Shown in pieces: positions 1 to 6,513 of a DNA stretch of 8,449 nucleotides (its first letter is position 1; each line of letters opens with the position of its first letter). The position numbers and the translations under genes were made by a program. The stretch is taken from the NCBI GenBank assembly GCA_002399225.1, contig DHDF01000082.1, positions 1 through 8,449 of the forward strand, read 5' to 3'. This stretch comes from a bacterium UBA4883 (GTDB lineage Bacteria; Bacillota; Clostridia; Oscillospirales; Acutalibacteraceae). The notes under the pieces were generated by a model that saw only the letters and a program-made list of their open reading frames with translations, was not told the origin of the DNA and searched no databases.

Positions 1-63
1 AGCTGGGAGAGCGTTCGGTTCGCATCCGGGAGGGCGGCGGTTCGATCCCGTTCAGGTCCACCA
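1..63 (+). tRNA. tRNA-Ala(CGC), 3' part
   Basis: The window opens inside a tRNA, at about canonical position 14 (D-loop AGCTGGGA followed by the D-stem 3' arm GAGC). The anticodon stem is 14-18 paired with 26-30 (two G-T wobbles). The 7-base loop 19-25 carries the anticodon CGC at 21-23. The T-arm is GGCGG-TTCGATC-CCGTT (36-52). The 3' acceptor strand CAGGTCC (53-59) is followed by discriminator A60 and an encoded CCA (61-63). The U at acceptor position 70 (base 57) fits the G3:U70 pair that marks alanine tRNAs, supporting Ala for anticodon CGC. The 5' half lies outside the window, so G3 cannot be confirmed. Confidence 0.9.
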
Positions 64-70
64 CGAAAAG

Positions 71-105
71 TCAGAAGCCATGCGGCTTTCTGGCTTTTTC
101 TTTTT
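71..105 (+). terminator. Rho-independent terminator of the tRNA
   Basis: Eight bases after the tRNA CCA end, CAGAAGCC (72-79) pairs with GGCTTTCTG (84-92) with one bulged T and a four-base loop ATGC. A T-rich tract follows (95-105, interrupted by one C). The position directly after the tRNA suits a transcript terminator. Confidence 0.8.
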
Positions 106-158
106 GCCCGGAAGCTAATTTCTTTTGGGGATAGCCGAACCTTTCGGGGTGAAAAGAG

Positions 159-320
159 TTGGAGGCAACGGAGATTGCATTGAAAACGCTGGGAAACATC
201 GGTGATAACAATCCGAAAGCGCTCTCCTATGTTGCTCAGTATACGAATCTTGTGACATTGTGTATGGCAAAGGGCGCTCTGGATTTTTACAAACATTCAC
301 CCAACACACTATTGGAATAG
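159..320 (+). CDS. Small hypothetical protein (53 aa), possibly a gene remnant
   Basis: I do not recognise this ORF. With TTG at 159 as start (GGGGTG lies 7 bases upstream, after an in-frame TGA at 150-152), it encodes 53 residues beginning LEATEIALKTLG and ending HSPNTLLE. The composition is protein-like, with an N-terminal stretch that could be helical (EATEIALKTLGNIGD). It ends 8 bases before a strong terminator, which supports real transcription in this direction. The first ATG comes only at codon 36, so the ORF either uses TTG or is the 3' end of a longer gene that has lost its front. An ORF on the other strand over the same bases looks like a shadow. Confidence 0.4.
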   Translation: MEATEIALKTLGNIGDNNPKALSYVAQYTNLVTLCMAKGALDFYKHSPNTLLE

Positions 321-328
321 AAGAACGT

Positions 329-363
329 AAAGCTCCGGTCGTGCAAACCGGGGCTTTATTTTA
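329..363 (+). terminator. Rho-independent terminator
   Basis: An 11-bp stem pairs AAAGCTCCGGT (329-339) with ACCGGGGCTTT (347-357), with a single T-G wobble and a 7-base loop. ATTTTAT follows. It lies just after the small ORF ending at 320, and may serve that gene. Confidence 0.8.
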
Positions 364-388
364 TGAATCGTGTCATGCGGCTTTTGTT

Positions 389-416
389 ACGTGATGGTAA
401 AATTCCGCATAAAATG
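389..416 (+). promoter_or_regulatory. Possible sigma-K-like sporulation promoter
   Basis: AC at 389-390 is followed after 17 bases by CATAAAATG at 408-416. The sigma-K consensus recalled from Bacillus is AC, 16-17 bases, CATANNNTA; the match here misses only the last base. It lies upstream of a collagen-like gene of a type often made late in sporulation, which is why I looked for it. Such short motifs arise by chance, so this is tentative. Confidence 0.3.
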
Positions 417-780
417 GAGCAAGGTGGTTTATAACGCTTTGACCATCTAAATTTTTGAATGCGAAGTGATGCATTTGTCGAACGATAGGGATAGAAACTT
501 CTTCGATTCAAGAACTGCATTTGCCCACCCGGCCCTCCGGGGCCCAGAGGTCCACGAGGGCCCATGGGTTTTTTCAGGGATTCACGAGTGACAGGGGACC
601 AGCGGGACCTCAGGGATACCCGGGGCCTGCTGGCCCTCCGGGCCCGATGGGATTGCCCGGCTTTCCGGGTATGCAAGGGTATCCGGGCCCAATAGGGCCC
701 AGGGGCGAAGCGGGGCCTACGGGACCCGCGGGAATAAGCATCGTCGGCCCGACGGGGCCAACCGGGACTCCCGGGCCTCA

Positions 781-1080
<300 letters not shown>

Positions 1081-1329
1081 TCACGCGCATGAGTTCCAGT
1101 AGTTTTAACTTGTCCGCCATCGGCTCTTATCAGATTTTATTCCAGGTAAGCGTAGACGAAGCCGGCCAGCTAATCCTGACGTTGAATGGTGCGGACCTGG
1201 CCTATACGGTGGTTGGGCGAGCTACCGGCACCTCCCAAATCATCGGAACAGCTTATGTAACTACTACCTCCATTAACTCAATCCTCACAGTGCGAAATCC
1301 GGCCGGCAACGCGGACAGCCGTCGTTCAC

Positions 1330-1392
1330 TCAAAGGATCTGTGTAATAACAAGATGAGCTGAAACGGGCCTTGTTCCTCCGGCCCGAGGAGT
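1330..1392 (-). pseudogene. Inverted C-terminal tail of a collagen-like spore-surface protein
   Basis: Read on the minus strand, 1392 to 1330 encodes TPRAGGTRPVSAHLVITQIL then TGA. This is, from memory, the usual C-terminus of the same [16 protein letters not shown] domain that the plus-strand gene encodes up to 1313. Reversing 1314-1392 would place the tail in frame after RNPAGNA, though about five residues expected between them (AALTI in homologues I recall) would still be missing. It is therefore either a local inversion with a small loss, or the stump of a second, oppositely oriented paralogue. Confidence 0.75.
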
Positions 1393-1443
1393 ATGTTCTG
1401 GAATATTCTTTTTAGAACGTCTCAATGTCAGCTGTCGTTTTCT

Positions 1444-1483
1444 ATGCCCAAACCTCTGATTCATGTAAGTTTGGGCATTTTTT
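1444..1483 (+). terminator. Rho-independent terminator after the collagen-like gene
   Basis: A perfect 10-bp stem pairs ATGCCCAAAC (1444-1453) with GTTTGGGCAT (1469-1478), with a 15-base loop, followed by five more Ts (1479-1483). It lies beyond the inverted tail, so it is probably the original terminator of the collagen-like gene. Confidence 0.8.
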
Positions 1484-1513
1484 AGTTTGCAATTGGTTAC
1501 AAGTCCGACATTC

Positions 1514-1867
1514 ATGACCATTGTTATGTCTTTCCATCCTGCGCTTTTCGAACGTTTCTTTTCTGTTCAAATAAAGATACCAGAAGCAAAACGATCGGAA
1601 ACAGAACTAAAACCGGAATGTAAAAGACAGGATAAGGAAACAATCAGCGCGGAAACCAGAATTTTATATTCAATTCCAGAGTATTTTGTTGGAGCATTTA
1701 TTGGTTGGATATATCTTTATTATCTTTCAGAACCACATTTGTTATCTCATTTAATAGATCGAGACAGTGAAATGATCGGCAACTGGACATCAGTACACTT
1801 TCAGCGTAAACCTTATGAAAAATTAACGGCGGTGATCAAAAGAATGGACGGCGACAGTTGTGAGTGA
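1514..1867 (+). CDS. Hypothetical protein (117 aa) with one hydrophobic segment
   Basis: Not recognised with confidence. From ATG 1514 the product is 117 aa; ATG 1526 is an alternative, and the frame stays open back to TTG 1487, which overlaps the terminator. None has a convincing ribosome binding site. The first half is charged (KIPEAKRSETELKPECKRQD). A hydrophobic stretch at about residues 58-75 (IPEYFVGAFIGWIYLYYL) could be a membrane segment, or a buried helix such as the C-terminal helix of TetR-type regulators, which it faintly resembles. The tail is hydrophilic. The AT-rich codon use differs from the collagen-like gene before it. It may be a 5'-truncated remnant, but the strong terminator just after it is consistent with transcription. 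Confidence 0.4.
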   Translation: MTIVMSFHPALFERFFSVQIKIPEAKRSETELKPECKRQDKETISAETRILYSIPEYFVGAFIGWIYLYYLSEPHLLSHLIDRDSEMIGNWTSVHFQRKPYEKLTAVIKRMDGDSCE

Positions 1868-1894
1868 ATCAGGGCGCTTTAATGCCAACCAAAC

Positions 1895-1923
1895 AAAGAG
1901 ACCGGAGTAACCCGGTCTCTTTT
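1895..1923. terminator. Bidirectional terminator between convergent genes
   Basis: A perfect 11-bp stem pairs AAAGAGACCGG (1895-1905) with CCGGTCTCTTT (1912-1922) around a six-base loop. The A-rich left arm and T-rich right arm allow it to work for both the plus-strand ORF ending at 1867 and the minus-strand ferritin-like gene ending at 1945. Confidence 0.85.
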
Positions 1924-1944
1924 GCTGTACTGTAAAATGGTTCT

Positions 1945-2259
1945 TTATTGCATTGGAGGTTGGAAGTTTTGCTGTTGCTGCTGTTGGACAGCCTGAATTC
2001 CTTTTTTTGTCTTGTCTTCTTCGTTAGGATTTAAAATATACAGTAATTGCTGCAGTTCGCCGACATGCTGTTTTTCCTCATCGGCGATATGCCGAAGCAC
2101 TTTTTGAGCTCTGACGTCATTTGTAGCCATTGCATGTGCTTCATAGCCGATAATTGCTTCAAGTTCACCGGCTATGTCCACACGTAACGCCTGAGTCAAT
2201 TCTTCATTCGACATCTGTCGGGGCACATTGGCGACAAATGGATTTCCTAATAGGGCCAT
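1945..2259 (-). CDS. Short ferritin-like protein (EncFtn/rubrerythrin type), glutamine-rich tail
   Basis: A 104-aa two-helix ferritin-like protein of the kind that dimerises to build a four-helix iron site and oxidises Fe(II). Helix 1 (about 17-46) carries E32, E34 and Y39 in GELEAIIGYEAH; helix 2 (about 49-77) carries D60, E61, E62 and H65 in HIADEEKQH. As I recall the Rhodospirillum rubrum encapsulated ferritin, its iron ligands E32, E62 and H65 have the same numbers, so the core aligns without gaps. The C-terminus is unusual: a run of six glutamines in AVQQQQQQNFQPPMQ, with no clear encapsulin-docking peptide and no encapsulin gene nearby. The start is secured by AAAGGAGA (2269-2276), nine bases before ATG 2259. 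Short rubrerythrin-like or spore-associated ferritins are alternatives; the iron-binding core is firm, the partner is unknown. Confidence 0.85.
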   Translation of the reverse strand: MALLGNPFVANVPRQMSNEELTQALRVDIAGELEAIIGYEAHAMATNDVRAQKVLRHIADEEKQHVGELQQLLYILNPNEEDKTKKGIQAVQQQQQQNFQPPMQ

Positions 2260-2382
2260 TGACTACCATCTCCTTTAATAAGCAGAAATATTTTGAGCGG
2301 ATAAAAGACAATTATGCACAAACGAATCTTTTCGGACAATCCTCAGTGAATTACAGCAATTCCATGATAGGATTGCATAGAG

Positions 2383-2391
2383 TGATATAAT
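2383..2391 (+). promoter_or_regulatory. Extended -10 promoter for the VOC/TfoX/GyrI cluster
   Basis: TG-A-TATAAT (2383-2391) is a perfect extended -10 element, about 27 bases before ATG 2418. The sequence 17 bases upstream (CATGAT) is a poor -35, which extended -10 promoters tolerate. It lies in the divergent gap between the ferritin-like gene and this cluster. Confidence 0.6.
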
Positions 2392-2417
2392 AGAAAAAAC
2401 GATAAGCGGATGAAAAA

Positions 2418-2570
2418 ATGATACCAATGGAAATACGAAAAATCATCGTAGCGGATCACGATGACGGCATGAAAGTGGAATCAAGAGCCTTGGGACAGCG
2501 CACCTGCTACATCGCAGACCCGGAGGGGAACTTAATTGAGATCGGTTCATTCGGGAAAGGGGAATCGTAA
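2418..2570 (+). pseudogene. Glyoxalase/VOC-family fragment (50 aa)
   Basis: The second half, GQRTCYIADPEGNLIEIGSF, is the typical last strand pair of a vicinal-oxygen-chelate (glyoxalase/bleomycin-resistance) domain, where the Glu of the NLIEI motif is a metal ligand. Family members are about 115-130 aa; this ORF has 50. The first residues (MEIRKIIVADHDDG) resemble the first strand of the same fold, so an internal deletion of the middle is likely. It is still open from ATG 2418 (or ATG 2427) to TAA 2568-2570, and that stop overlaps the start of the next gene (TAATG). It may therefore now act only as a translated leader. It is unlikely to be catalytic, since at least one metal-binding strand is gone. 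Confidence 0.7.
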
Positions 2571-2899
2571 TGGCGTCGGAACCGGAATTTGTACAGTATA
2601 TCGCCGAGCAGATGGGCGATGCGGGATGCATCACCTACCGCAAAATGTTCGGCGATTATGGAATGTATTGCGACGGGAAAATATTTGCGCTGATCTGTGA
2701 TAATCAGCTTTTTATAAAAATTACGGATGCAGGCCGCAGTCTTTGTTCTGAACTGCGAGAGGTAGCGCCCTATGAAGGGGCGAAGAATTATTTTTTAATT
2801 GAAGACGTGGATAACCGGGACGCCTTGGTCAACCTGGTAACTGTAACCTGCACGGCGCTTCCTGAACCGAAACCGAAGAAACGGAGAAGATTAGTGTGA
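2570..2899 (+). CDS. TfoX N-terminal-domain family protein
   Basis: A 109-aa protein that closely fits the stand-alone TfoX/Sxy N-terminal domain: EFVQYIAEQ, the hallmark TYRKMFGDYGMYCDGKIFAL (residues 22-41), DNQLFIKIT (44-52), and PYEGAKNYFLIED (67-79), ending in a lysine/arginine-rich tail (PKPKKRRRLV). In gammaproteobacteria TfoX activates competence genes, but stand-alone domain proteins in Firmicutes have no settled role, so competence should not be assumed. ATG 2570 overlaps the upstream stop by one base, and its own stop overlaps the next start by four bases (GTGA 2896-2899), which implies translational coupling along the cluster. Confidence 0.88.
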   Translation: MASEPEFVQYIAEQMGDAGCITYRKMFGDYGMYCDGKIFALICDNQLFIKITDAGRSLCSELREVAPYEGAKNYFLIEDVDNRDALVNLVTVTCTALPEPKPKKRRRLV

Positions 2900-3534
2900 G
2901 TATATTTGATTTCAAGAAAGAGTATAAAGAATTCTATATGCCAAAAAACAAGCCGGAAATTGTGACGATACCGGCAATGAACTATATTGCTGTGCGGGGG
3001 CAGGGCAACCCAAATCAACAAGGCGGTGCCTATCAGAAGGCAATAGGTGTACTGTACGCAGTTGCGTACACTCTGAAGATGAGCGAAAAAGGTTCGCACA
3101 AGATTGAAGGCTTTTTTAAATATGTCGTGCCTCCTTTGGAGGGATTTTGGTGGCAGAAAGACATTCACGGCATCGATTATAACAAGAAAGACTCTTTCAA
3201 CTGGATCTCAGTCATTCGTTTGCCCGATTTCGTAACAAAAAAGGATTTTGAGTGGGCAGTAGAGGAAGTCTCAAAAAAGAAAAAACTAGATTGCTCCTCC
3301 GCAGAATTTTTTACGATTAATGAAGGACTGTGTGTACAAATTATGCACATTGGGCCGTTTGACGATGAACCTGCTACTGTTGCTGTAATGGATCAATATT
3401 TAAAAGCAAACGGGTATGTGAATGACATAAGAGCTGATCGTATGCACCACGAAATATATCTCTCCGATACACGAAAAGTGGAAACGTCAAAATGGAAGAC
3501 AGTCATTCGACATCCTGTCAAAAGAGGTGAATAA
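2896..3534 (+). CDS. GyrI-like small-molecule-binding domain protein
   Basis: A 212-aa stand-alone GyrI-like (SOUL/BmrR effector-binding type) protein. Markers: the N-terminal FDFKKEYKEFYMPKNKPEIV (4-23) and PAMNYIAVRGQGNPN (26-40), then VVPPLEGFWW (77-86), WISVIRLPDF (103-112), VQIMHIGPFDDEP (147-159) and HHEIYLSDTRK (184-194). The HIGPFDDEP motif with its acidic residues is typical of the class. The fold binds small, often cationic or lipophilic compounds; some members act as antitoxins or hydrolases, but the substrate cannot be read here. The start is GTG 2896 with GGAGAAG at 2883-2889, overlapping the TfoX-domain stop by 4 bases. Confidence 0.88.
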   Translation: MSIFDFKKEYKEFYMPKNKPEIVTIPAMNYIAVRGQGNPNQQGGAYQKAIGVLYAVAYTLKMSEKGSHKIEGFFKYVVPPLEGFWWQKDIHGIDYNKKDSFNWISVIRLPDFVTKKDFEWAVEEVSKKKKLDCSSAEFFTINEGLCVQIMHIGPFDDEPATVAVMDQYLKANGYVNDIRADRMHHEIYLSDTRKVETSKWKTVIRHPVKRGE

Positions 3535-3618
3535 TTACTGTTCATCTGCAAGTCGTGAATGTAATTTTCCACTTGCCGAATTCCAACTTACTAAGCTCAG
3601 GCCTTTTTGCCCTGAACT

Positions 3619-3836
3619 TTAGTGTGCATTAAAGATGGATTTTGTTAGGTTTCCGGTCTTAAAGAGTGTAAAGCACAGCAGTACTGTGTAACCCCATGCA
3701 CGTCCAGATTGCTTTGCTGACGTCCGTGCTCACACTGATGCTTTTTTACCAGAACGTTGTAAATTGCCACGCAGACGATGATGAGAAAACCCTGAAATCC
3801 CAGCGCGAACAGGGAGCGCAGATAGTTCTGGTCCAT
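3619..3836 (-). pseudogene. TrbL/VirB6-like conjugation protein, C-terminal fragment with two frameshifts
   Basis: On the minus strand from 3836, the frame reads MDQNYLRSLFALGFQGFLII then VCVAIYNVLVKK, a membrane segment typical of the C-terminal part of TrbL-like proteins of Tn1549/CTn-type elements. After the A-rich run near 3745 the frame shifts and continues as SISVSTDVSKAIWTCMG. It shifts again near GGGG (about 3695) and ends GYTVLLCFTLFKTGNLTK then SIFNAH, stop at 3619-3621. The three pieces together match the family's C-terminus as I recall it. Only about 70 residues remain, so the gene is dead. It is preceded directly by a Maff2 remnant, so the intervening bulk of TrbL has been lost. 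Confidence 0.8.
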
Positions 3837-3856
3837 GCTATCTAGATGTTGCTTCC

Positions 3857-3974
3857 TTATGCACCCTGCCCATTCGCGCCCGGATTATCGCTGCCGTAAC
3901 CTTCCAGCAGGTTTGACCGCGCTCCAAATGGCAAGGCCCGCGCCGGGAGCGATCACGAAGGTCTGGAGAACGCC
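3857..3974 (-). pseudogene. Maff2-family conjugation-module protein, fragment
   Basis: The minus strand reads IGVLQTFVIAPGAGLAIWSA then VK, and after a frameshift continues LLEGYGSDNPGANGQGA with a stop at 3857-3859. This matches the small hydrophobic Maff2 proteins (VLQTLV...GAGLGVW...NLLEGYGSDNPGA, from memory) encoded next to TrbL in Tn1549-like elements. Both ends are missing: before about 3974 the sequence no longer fits, and the glycine-rich second membrane segment is gone. The join to the TrbL remnant lies between 3837 and 3857. The gene order Maff2 then TrbL is the one expected in such elements, so this is a shrunken transfer module. Confidence 0.75.
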
Positions 3975-4373
3975 GATATTGTGCGGCTTTTCAGCTAACA
4001 GTATTGAAGCGTTTATCGCTTTCTTACCCTACATTCAACGACTGTGTTGAGTAGCGACCCCTCGCAGGCAAAAAAAGGCGGCTTTGGATGTATAAATAAC
4101 AACCCAAAAACCGCTATGGTCGACGATCTGCTCCATCTCAGACAAATATGACTTGACAGAATTGCTGCGATTCCTTGTTAAGGATTCTATAAGAATTTGA
4201 AAACTCCTACATAACATTTTTGCATGGCGCAAAGGTATCACATGGTTTTACGAGGGCGGCAAAAGCAATATAAAAGGACATGCTCGTTCCAGTCGGCGTT
4301 TTGTCAAAGATGGGAAACAGAGATGATGCCCGAGATAAGCCGAACTTGCAGATAAGCGTGCCGACCAGCAAGC
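3975..4373. other. Region without a confident gene
   Basis: Between the Maff2 remnant and the ferredoxin-like gene I see no gene I can name. A minus-strand ORF (4241-4035, 68 aa) has no known motif and runs through the terminator at 4070-4114. A minus-strand frame from TTG 4371 to TAG 4207 (54 aa, LLVGTLICKFGL ... SFYIAFAALVKPC) looks membrane-like but has no ribosome binding site. A plus-strand frame 4201-4326 (WRKGITWFYEGGKSNIKGHA) overlaps it and also looks protein-like. At most one of these is real. The region is likely debris from the mobile element. Confidence 0.5.
4070..4114 (-). terminator. Likely terminator of the reductase operon
   Basis: On the minus strand, GCGGTTTTTGG (4114-4104) pairs with CCAAAGCCGC (4087-4078), giving ten pairs with one bulge and a 16-base loop, followed by a run of seven Ts (4076-4070). 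It is the first terminator-like structure downstream of the minus-strand operon that ends at 4374. Confidence 0.55.
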
Positions 4374-4676
4374 TCAGCCTGTAACGAGGTCACGGAGAAC
4401 CTTTCCGTTCTTCGGTTCCAGCGTCAGTTCGGCATTAGTGCCGACCTCCGTCGCGCAGGCAAGACCGACTTTGCCATTCACCTTCAGAGCGCAGCGGCCG
4501 CAGATGCCATGACAACAGGCGCTGTGCCGGTAATAGGCCAGCGAGGGGTCGCGGTTTTCCGCGATGTAGTCGAGCACCTGCATCACCGTCCAGTGCGGAG
4601 CGGCAGGGACTTCGAAGCACTCGAAGCGACCTTTCGCTTCTGTGGCGGGGTCCCAGCGGTATACCTTGATCTTCAC
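4374..4676 (-). CDS. [2Fe-2S] ferredoxin-like electron-transfer subunit (SdhB/FrdB N-terminal domain type)
   Basis: A 100-aa protein made only of the N-terminal ferredoxin domain of succinate dehydrogenase/fumarate reductase iron-sulfur subunits. The motif ENRDPSLAYYRHSACCHGIC is followed by GRCALKVNGKVGLAC: cysteines C54, C59, C62 and C74 give the CX4CX2CX11C spacing of a plant-type [2Fe-2S] cluster, with C55 extra. The C-terminal domain that would hold [4Fe-4S] and [3Fe-4S] clusters is absent, so it can hand on only one electron at a time. I chose GTG 4676 because AAAGGAGG ends about 7 bases before it; a longer ATG start at 4697 would place the ribosome binding site inside the gene. It follows the flavoprotein by 27 bases and probably passes electrons to it in the cytoplasm. 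Confidence 0.88.
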   Translation of the reverse strand: MKIKVYRWDPATEAKGRFECFEVPAAPHWTVMQVLDYIAENRDPSLAYYRHSACCHGICGRCALKVNGKVGLACATEVGTNAELTLEPKNGKVLRDLVTG

Positions 4677-4703
4677 GATTGTTCCTCCTTTCTCCAATGC
4701 TTT

Positions 4704-6513
4704 TCAGATAAGCTTTTGATTTACGATGTAATCGCAGACGGTTAGCTCCGAGCCAGAAGGAATCGGGATTCGGTGAGCCTCCGGCTTCCGCGTGGAAAGC
4801 TTCATTTCACCGCCGTCCCTCTCTGCGAGAATGCGTGCGGCAAACCGACTGTTGTCCACCGCGGGAAAATCCGAGCGCAGGTGAAAGCCACGGCTTTCCT
4901 TTCGCATCAGAGCAGAGCGTACGCCTGCTTCCGCGCAGGTGAGCAGATTTTCCTCCCCGAGTGCGCACATCCGGCCATAATTGTAGACCGGCGAGCGGCT
5001 CGCGGTGCGGAGCTGCGGCAGTTCCTGTCCCCGGATGCGTCGGATTTCCGCAAGCGTGCGGGAAAGCCCCGCCTCGTTCCGGATCGGCCCGAAACCCACA
5101 TCTGCCGCCGCACGGAGCTTTTTCAGGCTCTTTAACGGGTCGATCCCATCGCCCTCCCGCAGGGGTGCGCCGACCTTTTGCAGAATTTGCTCCGTTTGAC
5201 CGCTGTCCCCGCACAGAAATTCCGAGCCGGCGGCGTATTGCGCCGCAGAGCTTCCAGCCCGGCTGCCTTGCACCAGCATCTCGGTGGTGGCGTCCGCCAC
5301 GCGGCAGGCGCCGAACACTCCGCTGCCCGCTTCCCCGGCGGCGTAAAGGCCCGGAACCCGCGTCGCCATGGTCTCATCGATCACGATACCGCCCATGCTG
5401 TACTCCGAACAGAGCGCGAATTCCAGCTTCCCGCGCTCCTCCATCAGCTTTTTCCACAGCTTCAGGTCGTCGCTGTGATAATAACCGTAACGGTATAACT
5501 TTTTCATCTGATTCAACACCAGCCAGAACACGGTGTTCACCAAAAAATGCGGCTTGCGGTTGATCCGGCTGAAATCAAGGTACAGCCCGCCGTTTTCCGT
5601 TTGTTTCCCTTCGGCGAGGCGCTGCGACCAGCAGGCGTCCGCGATGATCTTTCCTAGCTCGCTGCCCTTTGCAATCTTTTGCAGCGCTTTTGGGGTAGGG
5701 ATCAGGCTGCCTTCTCCGTCCAGCACGTCGACCGGAAGGCCGGCGGCAATCAGCAGATAGGGCAGGATGGAGCCACGGCTGCACTCCGGCTCCAGTGCGG
5801 TCGGGATGAAAAGCTGGAACTCCATATCTGCGAGCTGGGCGCCCGCGCGGTATGCAATCGCAATGCCGTCACCGCAGGTCACGTCGCTGTTCGTGCTGGT
5901 GACGGAAAACGGCTGCCACCCGCCCGTCGCGATCACGACCGTCTTCGCGCGGAATACAACCGGTTCCCCGGAATAGACATGGAACCCCACCGCCCCGCAG
6001 ACACAGTCTCCGCTTTTCAGCAGATCGACAATCATGATGTCCTCCTGTGTGCGGATGCCAGGCGTCTCCTGAAGGCCCTGCCGCAGGGCACGGCCCATTC
6101 CGCTGCCGGAAAGCATCCATCCGGCGGGCTTTATAAACTGCTGCTTCACTTTTGCGCGCTCCGCCCACTGCCAGCACCGATAGACCGCCTCCGGGCCTTC
6201 CTCCACGAACTGCTCCGCAAGGTTCTGTTCGGAAAGGTAAAAACCCCTGCTTTACAATTTGTTCGAACAGGACATCCTTCGTTACCGAAGCGTTGGCTTT
6301 TTTAAAGCCGTATTTCTTTTTTGCGCTCTCTCCGTCCATCGAATAGGAGCCGCCGATCATGATGGTGTCGCCGCTGTTCCCAATTTTTCCCTTTGAGGCA
6401 ATTACAACGTCGGCTCCCGCCTTCTTCGCGGAAATCGCCGCCATAACTGCCGCGCCGCCCCCGCCGATGCAGAGCACGTCGCACGCGACGGTTTCCGTCT
6501 GCGTTCCGCTCAT
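4704..6513 (-). pseudogene. FAD-binding fumarate-reductase/APS-reductase-like flavoprotein, one frameshift
   Basis: A flavoprotein of about 602 aa once one base is removed. N-terminal FAD motif DVLCIGGGGAAVMAAISAKK (12-31), then GNSGDTIMIGG (45-55); VVIATGGW (192-199), SDVTCGDGIAIAYRAGAQLA (209-228), SEYSMGGIVID (369-379), VPGLYAAGEAGSGVFGACR (386-404), and an SdhA/AprA-like helical C-terminus. The frame breaks at residue 90 (KQG), where plus-strand AAAAACCCC (6239-6247) holds one base too many; the downstream frame continues FYLSEQNLAEQFVEEGPEA without loss. At positions where fumarate reductases have QFHP and HYxMGG it has LFIP and EYSMGG, so both expected active-site histidines are missing. 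ANRLGGNS is replaced by ACRVADAT. There is no Tat signal. ATG 6513 overlaps the upstream stop (ATGA) and has GGAGGG before it. The shift may be a real mutation or a homopolymer sequencing error. Everything else looks functional. Confidence 0.85.

Noticed and set aside
1315..1440. Similar CAGCYGTCGTT at 1316-1326 and 1429-1439, considered as a recombination site
   Set aside because: Short, imperfect and in direct orientation, so it would not by itself drive the inversion of the tail.
3590..3622. Possible terminator after the GyrI-like gene (TCAGG ... CCTGA)
   Set aside because: The stem is only about five pairs with an awkward bulge, and no T run follows.
4773..5563. Several long plus-strand and alternative minus-strand ORFs over the flavoprotein gene
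   Set aside because: GC-rich codons leave the other frames open; the proteins are arginine/proline/alanine-rich with no motifs, while the minus frame shows clear FAD-protein motifs.
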